Source: a bacterium
Lineage (GTDB): Bacteria; Tectomicrobia; Entotheonellia; Entotheonellales; Entotheonellaceae
Assembly: GCA_027294925.1 (NCBI GenBank)
Contig: JAPULM010000415.1
Location: 1-5,479, forward strand
Length of the DNA stretch: 5,479 nt
Direction: 5' to 3'
Part shown: piece after piece, positions 1 through 4,814 of the stretch
Layout: the number at the start of each line of letters is the position of its first letter
How positions within the stretch are numbered: the first letter of the stretch is position 1
The notes under the pieces: generated by a model
The model's input: the letters and a program-made list of their open reading frames with translations, nothing else
What the model was told of the DNA's origin: nothing
Databases searched by the model: none
Position numbers and translations under genes: made by a program

Positions 1-112
1 GCAGCTTGCCTGTTTGTGAACAGCTCCCTCATTCATAGCCGCTTCGAGTCAAGAGGAGGCGATTTAGGCGGCTTCAACATCCGTGGGTTGCCATGGATGG
101 TCTGAATCCGCG
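1..112. other. Left-edge stretch with no supported gene
   Basis: This stretch lies left of the transposase unit. Forward frame 1 stays open from the edge to a TGA at 103-105, but its 34 residues match nothing I recognise. A reverse-strand ATG at 34-36 would run off the left edge after 12 codons, without a good ribosome binding site. A purine-rich AAGAGGAGG lies at 51-59 on the forward strand, but no start codon follows at a suitable distance. It may be flanking DNA of the gene cut off at the left edge. Confidence 0.4.
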
Positions 113-140
113 AAAAATGGGGTCACGTCTTGAATCGTGA
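113..140 (+). repeat. Left inverted repeat of the RAYT unit
   Basis: The repeat begins with five A, followed by TGGGGTCAC, G, TCTTGAAT and CGTGA. It pairs with 1022-1051 in inverted orientation, with 25 of 28 positions identical if a 2-base GA insertion in the right copy is allowed. Its inner half (TTGAAT, 130-135) also forms the better part of a possible promoter for the transposase gene. Confidence 0.8.
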
Positions 141-158
141 CTAATTTAGGTTTAAACT
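130..158 (+). promoter_or_regulatory. Possible sigma70-type promoter of the transposase gene
   Basis: TTGAAT at 130-135 and TAAACT at 153-158 are separated by 17 bases. Each matches 4 of 6 consensus positions. The -35-like hexamer lies inside the left inverted repeat, so the element would carry its own promoter. Transcription would start near 165, almost at the ancestral ATG, leaving a very short or absent leader. This is weak evidence from hexamer matching alone. Confidence 0.25.
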
Positions 159-164
159 CTCGTT

Positions 165-209
165 ATGACACGATAACTCCGTATCGAATATCCGGGTGCG
201 ATATACCAT
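165..209 (+). pseudogene. Detached 5' end of the RAYT gene, stop at codon 4
   Basis: In the same frame as the transposase, ATG 165 reads M-T-R-stop and then LRIEYPGAIYHV, continuing directly into TSRGNAQ of the downstream frame. RAYT proteins typically begin MARPLRIEYPGAIYHVTSRG or similar, so the N-terminus is preserved except that codon 4 (174-176) is TAA. One C-to-T change from CAA, or two from CCA, would explain it. The stop lies within a small inverted repeat, GTTAT (162-166) and ATAAC (173-177). The lost residues include the first beta strand of the fold. Confidence 0.8.
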
Positions 210-1016
210 GTGACCAGTCGCGGCAATGCCCAGATCACCATCTATGCGGACGACGCTGACCGGGGGCGGTTTCTTCAGACCCTGGCGGAGGTGGTCGCCA
301 AGCACCATTGGCTCTGCCATGCCTACTGTCTGATGGGCAACCACTACCACCTACTCATCGAAACGCCGGAAGGCAACCTATCGACGGGCATGCGGCAGCT
401 CAATGGCGTGTATACACAGGGGTTCAACCGTCGCCATGCATGCGTGGGGCACCTGTTTCAAGGCCGCTACAAAGCCATCCTGGTTGATCGAGATCCCTAC
501 CTTTTGGTCTTGTGCCGTTACGTGGTACTCAATCCGCTGCGGGCTGGCATGGTAGCAGAACCGGGTGCCTATGTGTGGAGCAGCCACCGCGCAACGGTGG
601 GCACGGAACCGAGGCCTGAGTTTCTCACCACAGACTGGCTTCTGGGTCAATTCAGCAGTGATCAGCGAGACGCACAGGCACGCTATATGCGTTTTGTGAT
701 GGATGGTATGAAACAGCCATCGCCATGGCGCGAGGTCAAAGCGCAAGTTCTATTAGGACACGAGACCTTTGTCGAAACGATGCGTCCCTATCTGGATCAG
801 TCGCGTGAACTGCGCGAAGTCTCACGTGCCCAGCGCTTCCTCGATCGTCCACCCTTGGCGCACCTATTCGAAGGCTTAGCAGGATGGAGGCGGACCGAAC
901 GGGATCAGCAGATATGTGAGGCCCACCTGGCGTACGGATACTCCCTGACCGAGATAGGCGATTACTTGAGGCTGCATTACTCCACTATCAGTAAGATCAT
1001 GAAGCGATGTCGTTGA
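210..1016 (+). CDS. REP-associated tyrosine transposase (RAYT, IS200-like Y1 family)
   Basis: This is a single-strand-specific DNA transposase relative of the HUH/Y1 class, which in RAYTs processes REP-type palindromes. Counting from GTG 210, residues 43-52 read GNHYHLLIET and hold the metal-binding H-x-H pair (H45, H47). Residues 81-88 read HLFQGRYK, and residues 103-112 read RYVVLNPLRA, where Y104 is a candidate catalytic tyrosine. Residues 240-266 (LAYGYSLTEIGDYLRLHYST onward) form a DnaA-like helix-turn-helix found in the longer RAYTs. GTG 210 is only the first start after an in-frame TAA at 174-176. The family N-terminus is readable upstream of it, and no good ribosome binding site precedes the GTG. 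The rest of the frame is intact. The product is therefore either inactive or made by reinitiation as a form lacking its first beta strand. Confidence 0.88.
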   Translation: MTSRGNAQITIYADDADRGRFLQTLAEVVAKHHWLCHAYCLMGNHYHLLIETPEGNLSTGMRQLNGVYTQGFNRRHACVGHLFQGRYKAILVDRDPYLLVLCRYVVLNPLRAGMVAEPGAYVWSSHRATVGTEPRPEFLTTDWLLGQFSSDQRDAQARYMRFVMDGMKQPSPWREVKAQVLLGHETFVETMRPYLDQSRELREVSRAQRFLDRPPLAHLFEGLAGWRRTERDQQICEAHLAYGYSLTEIGDYLRLHYSTISKIMKRCR

Positions 1017-1021
1017 TTTAT

Positions 1022-1051
1022 TCATAATTCAAGATGTGACCCCATCTTTTT
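1022..1051 (-). repeat. Right inverted repeat of the RAYT unit
   Basis: Read on the reverse strand, this copy is AAAAAGATGGGGTCAC, then ATCTTGAAT, then TATGA. It begins five bases after the transposase stop codon. Compared with the left copy it has an extra GA and three substitutions, and those changes create the AAGATG...CATCTT hairpin annotated separately. Confidence 0.8.
1031..1051 (+). terminator. Possible weak terminator after the transposase
   Basis: AAGATG (1031-1036) and CATCTT (1043-1048) form a perfect 6-bp stem with a TGACCC loop, followed by three further T and then a second T-run at 1056-1060. The stem is short and AT-rich, so termination would be inefficient. It lies inside the right inverted repeat and could equally be the stem recognised by the transposase. 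Confidence 0.35.
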
Positions 1052-1060
1052 CATCTTTTT
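1043..1060. repeat. Tandem 9-bp duplication CATCTTTTT x2
   Basis: CATCTTTTT occurs at 1043-1051 and again, with no spacer, at 1052-1060. The first copy is the outer end of the right inverted repeat and the second lies just outside it. It could be a slippage duplication or a footprint of element movement. Confidence 0.7.
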
Positions 1061-1246
1061 CCACCACGACGCGGTATTGTGGCTGACTGACTTGGGGCAT
1101 AAGCAATCTCCCGATTGGACTGCGAAGGTTGATCTCAGATCTGGATTCCTGGCTCGGGATGCGATACCATTACGATGATCACAAAGGAAACGTAAACTGT
1201 CGTCGGGAACTATACCCAAATATCGAGACAAGGAGGCCAATACGTT
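1061..1246 (+). promoter_or_regulatory. Leader region and ribosome binding site of the molybdoenzyme gene
   Basis: This is non-coding sequence between the RAYT unit and the molybdoenzyme gene. It ends in a strong Shine-Dalgarno AAGGAGG (1230-1236), 10 bases before ATG 1247, which fixes that start. A TTGTGG (1077-1082) and TAAGCA (1100-1105) pair has 17-base spacing but matches consensus poorly, so I name no promoter with confidence. I see no remnant of an FAD or iron-sulfur subunit gene here. Confidence 0.6.
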
Positions 1247-3526
1247 ATGACGGAAGCCACGCAAGCCTATAAAGTCATTGGCACACGGCCGTTACGGCCG
1301 GATGGCGCCGACAAAGTCACGGGCAAAGCCATCTACGGCGCTGATATGCGCATGACCGGTATGTTACACGGCAAGGTGCTACGCAGTCCGCACGCCCACG
1401 CCCGCATTCGATCGATTGATACCAGTAAGGCCAAAGCATTGCCTGGGGTGCGTGCGGTGATCACCAGTCGGGATTTACCCACCCCCGAAGACAAGATGGC
1501 CTTTGCCGGCGAGCTATCGTCCAATATCAAACACGTCAGCCAGAATGTACTGGCTGCTGACAAGGCGCTCTACAAAGGGCATGCCGTGGCCGCCGTGGCG
1601 GCAATCAATGCGCATATCGCCGAAGAAGCCCTCCAGCTCATCGAGGTTGACTATGAGGTGCTGCCTGCAGCGCTGAACGTGCTTGACGCCATGCAGGATG
1701 ACGCGCCGATTCTGGACGAAACGTTGACCACCACGGAAATGGGTCAAAAAACCGACAAGGTCAGCAATATCGCCACCCATTTTCAGTTCAAGCTGGGCGA
1801 TCCGGAGCAAGGCTTCAAAGAAGCTGATGTGGTGATCGAGCGAGAGTTCAACACAGCAACCGTGCATCAAGGTTACATCGAACCGCACAACGCCACCGCC
1901 ATGTGGAATGAAGATGACCGCATTCATATCTGGACCAGCACCCAGGGTGCCTTTGTGGCGCAGGCGCTAAGCGCCGCAGTGTTACAGGTACCGGTATCGC
2001 AAATCACCGCTACACCGTGCGAAATCGGCGGCGGCTTCGGCGGCAAAATCTCCGTCTATCTGGAGCCCGTGGCGGCCCTGTTGTCAAAACACGCCGGTCA
2101 TAAACCGGTCAAAGTCATCATGAACCGCATTGACGAATTCGAAGGTACTGGCCCAACCCCAGCGTCCAATATTCGGATCAAAATGGGCGCCACCAATGAT
2201 GGACGTATCGTGGCAGCGGAAGCCGTTCTGAAATACGAAGCCGGCGCCTTTCCGGGCTCGCCGGTAACGGCTGGCGCTATGTGTATCTTTTCGCCCTATG
2301 CGCTGCAAAATGTACAGGTCGACGGCTACGACGTGCTGGTCAACAAACCGAAAACCGCCGCCTACCGGGCGCCGGGCGCCACCAATGCCGCCTTCGCGTC
2401 AGAAACCGTGCTCGACGAGATTGCCGAACGCCTAGGCATGGATCCCTTAGAGATTCGGCGCATCAACGGCGCCAAAGAAGGTGATCGGCGTGTCGACGGC
2501 GTGGCCTTCCCGCGTATTGGTTACATGGAAACCGTGCATGCAGCGCTGGAGCACGATCATTATGCAACGCCGCTAACTGGCCCCAACCGCGGTCGCGGTG
2601 TGGCGTCGGGTTTCTGGTTCAATGTCGGCTTTCAGTCTTCTGTGGTTATTAACGTCAACGCCGATGGCAAGGTATCCTTGGTTGAGGGGTCAACCGACAT
2701 TGGCGGCACGCGAGCCTCGATCGCCATGCAAGCGGCCGAAACACTCGGCATTCCTTACGAAGACGTCATTCCAAAGGTTGTCGGTACCGATAGCATCGGC
2801 TACACGGATGTAACCGGCGGCAGCCGCACCACGTTTGCCACCGGCTATGCCGCTCATGAAGCCGCGCTGGATGTCCTGCGGCAGATGAAAGCGCGCGCCG
2901 CTAGCCGCTGGACCTCGGAAGAGACGCCGGTAACGGCCGACGATGTGAACTATAACGATGGCGTCTTCCAGTGCGGCAAGGATGCGTCACAGACCATGAC
3001 CTTCAAGCAAATTGCCGCCAGCCTAGCGCGCACCGGCGGCCCGCTGACCGGACGCGCTACCTCGCAACCGCGTGGTGTCGGTGGCGCTTTTGCTACCCAT
3101 GTGGTGGATGTCGAAGTGGATCCGGACACCGGCAAGGTCACCATCCTGCGCTATACCGCCACGCAAGATGTCGGCACGGCCATCCACCCCAGTTATGTCG
3201 AAGGCCAGATTCAAGGCGGCGCCGTACAGGGTATCGGCTGGGCGTTGAACGAAGAGTTCGTCTACAACGACAATGGGCAGATGGTCAATTCCAGCTTTCT
3301 GGATTACCGCATGCCGACCACACTAGACCTGCCGATGATTGACACGGTGCTGGTCGAAGTGCCAAACCCCGGCCATCCCTATGGCGTACGCGGCGTCGGT
3401 GAAGTACCGATCGTACCCCCACCGGCAGCGATTGCCAACGCCATCTACCGGGCCACCGGCAAACGTATGACCGACTTGCCGATGTCACCCGGTTACATCC
3501 TCGCCAAACTCAACAACGGCGAGTAA
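1247..3526 (+). CDS. Xanthine dehydrogenase-family molybdopterin-binding subunit
   Basis: This is the large, molybdenum-cofactor-binding catalytic subunit of a molybdenum hydroxylase (xanthine oxidase/CO dehydrogenase superfamily). These enzymes hydroxylate an organic substrate with water and pass electrons to 2Fe-2S and FAD subunits. At 759 residues it is full length. An alpha/beta hammerhead domain spans roughly residues 20-135, followed by two cofactor-binding domains. Visible motifs are TSTQGAF (230-236), the cofactor loop GGGFGGK (261-267), the active-site loop AYRAPGA (372-378), STDIGGTRAS (482-491), EGQIQGGAVQGIGWAL (652-667), and GVRGVGE (713-719) with the probable catalytic Glu719. 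The loop has A-P-G where form I CO dehydrogenase has C-S-F, so this is not a classical CoxL; the substrate cannot be read from sequence. There is no signal peptide. No small or medium subunit gene flanks it here. The start is set by AAGGAGG 10 bases upstream. Confidence 0.93.
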   Translation: MTEATQAYKVIGTRPLRPDGADKVTGKAIYGADMRMTGMLHGKVLRSPHAHARIRSIDTSKAKALPGVRAVITSRDLPTPEDKMAFAGELSSNIKHVSQNVLAADKALYKGHAVAAVAAINAHIAEEALQLIEVDYEVLPAALNVLDAMQDDAPILDETLTTTEMGQKTDKVSNIATHFQFKLGDPEQGFKEADVVIEREFNTATVHQGYIEPHNATAMWNEDDRIHIWTSTQGAFVAQALSAAVLQVPVSQITATPCEIGGGFGGKISVYLEPVAALLSKHAGHKPVKVIMNRIDEFEGTGPTPASNIRIKMGATNDGRIVAAEAVLKYEAGAFPGSPVTAGAMCIFSPYALQNVQVDGYDVLVNKPKTAAYRAPGATNAAFASETVLDEIAERLGMDPLEIRRINGAKEGDRRVDGVAFPRIGYMETVHAALEHDHYATPLTGPNRGRGVASGFWFNVGFQSSVVINVNADGKVSLVEGSTDIGGTRASIAMQAAETLGIPYEDVIPKVVGTDSIGYTDVTGGSRTTFATGYAAHEAALDVLRQMKARAASRWTSEETPVTADDVNYNDGVFQCGKDASQTMTFKQIAASLARTGGPLTGRATSQPRGVGGAFATHVVDVEVDPDTGKVTILRYTATQDVGTAIHPSYVEGQIQGGAVQGIGWALNEEFVYNDNGQMVNSSFLDYRMPTTLDLPMIDTVLVEVPNPGHPYGVRGVGEVPIVPPPAAIANAIYRATGKRMTDLPMSPGYILAKLNNGE

Positions 3527-3542
3527 GCACGTTAGCCGACTC

Positions 3543-3577
3543 GGGAGACGCGCCTCAAGCTTTACAAGGCGTCTCCC
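3543..3577 (+). terminator. Hairpin after the molybdoenzyme gene
   Basis: GGGAGACGC (3543-3551) and GCGTCTCCC (3569-3577) form a perfect 9-bp GC-rich stem beginning 17 bases after the stop codon. Position and stability suit a transcription end, but the following bases are CCTGGG rather than a T-run, so this is not a standard intrinsic terminator. It could be a stabilising 3' hairpin or an arm of a larger repeat. Confidence 0.45.
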
Positions 3578-3778
3578 CTGGGCCATCCAGTTTTCCGTCT
3601 CCTAGGGCGGCCTTTGGCCCACCCCCACAGGGGAATGTCAGCTGGATAACCTTGACGTCTCCCTTCTACTAACAGGCAAATCTTTATCGTCAAAGATTTT
3701 AAGGCGCCCTTCCTAGGATCGGTTGAACATGCCAGCAAGGTGTAAACGAAGCGTTCGTGCTGACCCTCGACGCCACCA
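3578..3778. other. Structured intergenic stretch without a gene
   Basis: This stretch lies between the molybdoenzyme hairpin and the end of the reverse-strand gene. It holds several short inverted pairs: ATCCAG (3585-3590) with CTGGAT (3642-3647), GGCC-TTT-GGCC (3609-3619), and AAATCTTT/AAAGATTT (listed separately). The heptamer CGTCTCC occurs at 3596 and 3656, and also at 3570 inside the preceding hairpin. A 74-residue reverse reading frame crosses the region, but it looks like noise, rich in Arg, Gly and Trp. It may be a dispersed intergenic repeat. Confidence 0.4.
3678..3699. repeat. Perfect 8-bp inverted repeat AAATCTTT/AAAGATTT
   Basis: AAATCTTT (3678-3685) and AAAGATTT (3692-3699) are exact reverse complements around the 6-base spacer ATCGTC. 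The symmetry is that of either an AT-rich hairpin or a protein-binding operator. It lies about 80 bases past the stop of the reverse-strand gene, so a role at the end of that transcript is possible, though no clear U-tract follows on either strand. Confidence 0.5.
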
Positions 3779-4636
3779 CTAAACATCTACCATTGTAGAG
3801 CGCTTGAGCGTTGCCGACATTAAGCCGACGAAATCCGTTGGCATCATAGCATGTGACAGACAAATCCTCGAATTACACACGCCTCTTTTGGACGGGCAGA
3901 AGCGTCTGAGCGCTGCAAAGACAAGACGCTCTTGATCACGCTCTTGTACGTCAATGCCATAGGACGCAAAAAAACCGGCTCGATCGGCGCCACCCAGACG
4001 CTTGAGCACCTGGTCGCGTGGCTCTTTACCCGACTTCAATATCGCTCTCAGCTTCGTCCATACGTCGATATACAGGCTAATCGGAATGCGACCAGATTTC
4101 ATGCTGGCCGCATGGCGCGCGGCATCAAATTTACCATCCACCATGCGGTCCTGGTTCGAAGGATTCCATATCGTAATCGGCGTGTCGTCACCTTGCGTTG
4201 CCGCAATCTGCTTGAGCATGACGAGTAAGTCGATATTTCTCAGGGGTAGGTCAACATAACCGACGTTGTAGCATCCACCGCCACAATGGAAACGGATGGC
4301 GGCTTGCATGACATACTCGGTTTCTTCGTCTAAGACACCACCTGCCAAATCAAGATCAATATGGCCAGGCGCCAATCCAGACCTAAACGCCTCATCAAAG
4401 CCCGCCTGGTCCAGGCGCAGGCTGATCTGATGTAAAGAATTTTCCCGCCGCATTTTTTTATCACGGTATAGTGCTTCAGCCAGCCCGTATTTAAACTGCC
4501 GCCACCCTGCATCGGTTTGTGCGCACTGCGCCTCAAGCCAAAGTAGCGTTTGCATAATGCGTAAAAATTTTCCCAGGGCAATATGTATATGATGACCCAG
4601 AATCGAAATTGAGCTCCCGGCGCTGTAATGCAACAT
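3779..4636 (-). CDS. Hypothetical protein, 285 residues, family not recognised
   Basis: I do not recognise this protein. It is a single uninterrupted reverse-strand frame ending in TAG at 3779-3781. It has no signal peptide or clear membrane segment. Visible features include a helical N-terminal part (residues 20-90), a Gly/Cys cluster HCGGGCYNVGY at 117-127 that might bind metal, a stretch with PITIWNPSNQDR near 153-164, and a charged C-terminal third. Other cysteines are C38, C247, C254 and C259. ATG 4636 is the first start in the frame, preceded directly by an in-frame TAG, and has only a weak AAGG about 12 bases upstream. M28 (4555) and M62 (4453) are alternatives, also without good ribosome binding sites. 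Composition is visibly less GC-rich than in its neighbours, which fits acquisition by transfer. It is convergent with the molybdoenzyme gene and divergent from metC, so it shares an operon with neither. Confidence 0.62.
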   Translation of the reverse strand: MLHYSAGSSISILGHHIHIALGKFLRIMQTLLWLEAQCAQTDAGWRQFKYGLAEALYRDKKMRRENSLHQISLRLDQAGFDEAFRSGLAPGHIDLDLAGGVLDEETEYVMQAAIRFHCGGGCYNVGYVDLPLRNIDLLVMLKQIAATQGDDTPITIWNPSNQDRMVDGKFDAARHAASMKSGRIPISLYIDVWTKLRAILKSGKEPRDQVLKRLGGADRAGFFASYGIDVQERDQERLVFAALRRFCPSKRGVCNSRICLSHAMMPTDFVGLMSATLKRSTMVDV

Positions 4637-4688
4637 CTAGTAGTCGTACCTTGCACGGCAAGTCGTCTTAGGCTGGAAATCACCCCCC

Positions 4689-4717
4689 GTTGTAGATATT
4701 CCATCTCCGCTTTTCAA
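4689..4717 (-). promoter_or_regulatory. Possible promoter for the reverse-strand gene
   Basis: Read on the reverse strand, TTGAAA (4717-4712, 5 of 6 consensus positions) and TACAAC (4694-4689, 4 of 6) are separated by 17 bases. Transcription would start near 4682, about 46 bases before ATG 4636. This is hexamer matching only, but the spacing is ideal and the position is right. Confidence 0.4.
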
Positions 4718-4740
4718 GCCCGCCACACCCATGCTATGCT
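4711..4740 (+). promoter_or_regulatory. metC: Possible metC promoter
   Basis: TTTTCA (4711-4716) and TATGCT (4735-4740) are 18 bases apart, and each matches 4 of 6 sigma70 consensus positions. Transcription would start near 4747, just before the hairpin at 4760-4792. Its -35 hexamer overlaps that of the reverse-facing candidate, so the two promoters would compete for polymerase. Confidence 0.35.
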
Positions 4741-4794
4741 CCTACGAAAATACCGCTCTGTAGGGGGACGGATCTCAAATCTGTCCCCCTACGA
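4741..4794. repeat. Direct repeat CCTACGA flanking the hairpin
   Basis: CCTACGA occurs at 4741-4747 and again at 4788-4794. The second copy overlaps the right arm of the hairpin and the first lies upstream of it. Both CCTAC copies can pair with GTAGG at 4760-4764, so two mutually exclusive pairings exist, although the downstream one is far longer. Confidence 0.55.
4760..4792. repeat. 14-bp hairpin in front of metC, REP-like palindrome
   Basis: GTAGGGGGACGGAT (4760-4773) and ATCTGTCCCCCTAC (4779-4792) pair over all 14 positions, with one G-T pair, around a 5-base CTCAA loop. It ends 11 bases before the metC ribosome binding site, and no T-run follows, so it is not a plain terminator. GGGGAC...GTCCCC palindromes of this shape resemble the dispersed hairpins associated with RAYT transposases, although the sequence differs from the ends of the RAYT unit here. 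In the mRNA it would be a stable 5' leader hairpin. Confidence 0.75.
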
Positions 4795-4814
4795 TTAAAA
4801 GACGAGGAGAAGCG

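Larger units (their letters stand above)
113..1051 (+). mobile_element. RAYT unit bounded by terminal inverted repeats
   Basis: This is a unit of about 940 bases in which a single IS200-like transposase gene is enclosed by two related, oppositely oriented ends. The left end (113-140) reads AAAAATGGGGTCAC then GTCTTGAAT then CGTGA. The reverse complement of the right end (1022-1051) is the same apart from an inserted GA after the A-run and three substitutions. The gene fills almost the whole interior. Classical IS200/IS605 elements have subterminal hairpins rather than terminal inverted repeats. RAYT genes, however, are known to sit among inverted copies of the short palindromes they act on, and that is the reading I favour. 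No convincing target-site duplication is visible outside the repeats. Confidence 0.7.

Noticed and set aside
1..105. Open forward frame from the left edge as the 3' end of an upstream gene
   Set aside because: Thirty-four residues with no recognisable similarity is within what chance openness gives.
105..1065. Target-site duplication flanking the RAYT unit
   Set aside because: Bases just outside the two inverted repeats (CCGCG on the left, CATCTTTTT on the right) do not match.
1022..1264. 80-residue reverse-strand frame across the RAYT right end and molybdoenzyme leader
   Set aside because: It covers the inverted repeat and the ribosome binding site and start of the forward gene, and its product resembles nothing known.
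1160..1270. Short forward frame from ATG 1160 overlapping the start of the molybdoenzyme gene
   Set aside because: It is only 36 codons, has no ribosome binding site, and overlaps the strong Shine-Dalgarno of the real gene. A leader-peptide role is unsupported.
1247..3526. Annotation as CoxL of an aerobic form I CO dehydrogenase
   Set aside because: The active-site loop reads AYRAPGA rather than AYxCSFR, so the cysteine that carries copper in CO dehydrogenase is missing.
3654..3663. GACGTCTC resembling half of a MetJ operator (AGACGTCT)
   Set aside because: It is a single imperfect copy more than 1.1 kb from metC; MetJ binds tandem copies at the promoter.
3562..3786. 74-residue reverse-strand frame in the gap after the molybdoenzyme gene
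   Set aside because: It has low-complexity Arg/Gly/Trp-rich content, overlaps the inverted-repeat cluster and the end of the reverse-strand gene, and has no ribosome binding site or recognisable domain.
3932..4259. Two forward frames (98 and 85 residues) opposite the reverse-strand gene
   Set aside because: They lie antisense within a longer intact frame, lack ribosome binding sites and show no domain. They are most likely shadows, although weak evidence for the 285-residue gene keeps some doubt.
4330..4704. Reverse-strand 124-residue frame possibly supplying an alternative, frameshifted N-terminus for the 285-residue gene
   Set aside because: Its first 22 codons look reasonable, but the rest is the out-of-frame shadow of the main gene, and nothing shows that a frameshift joins them.
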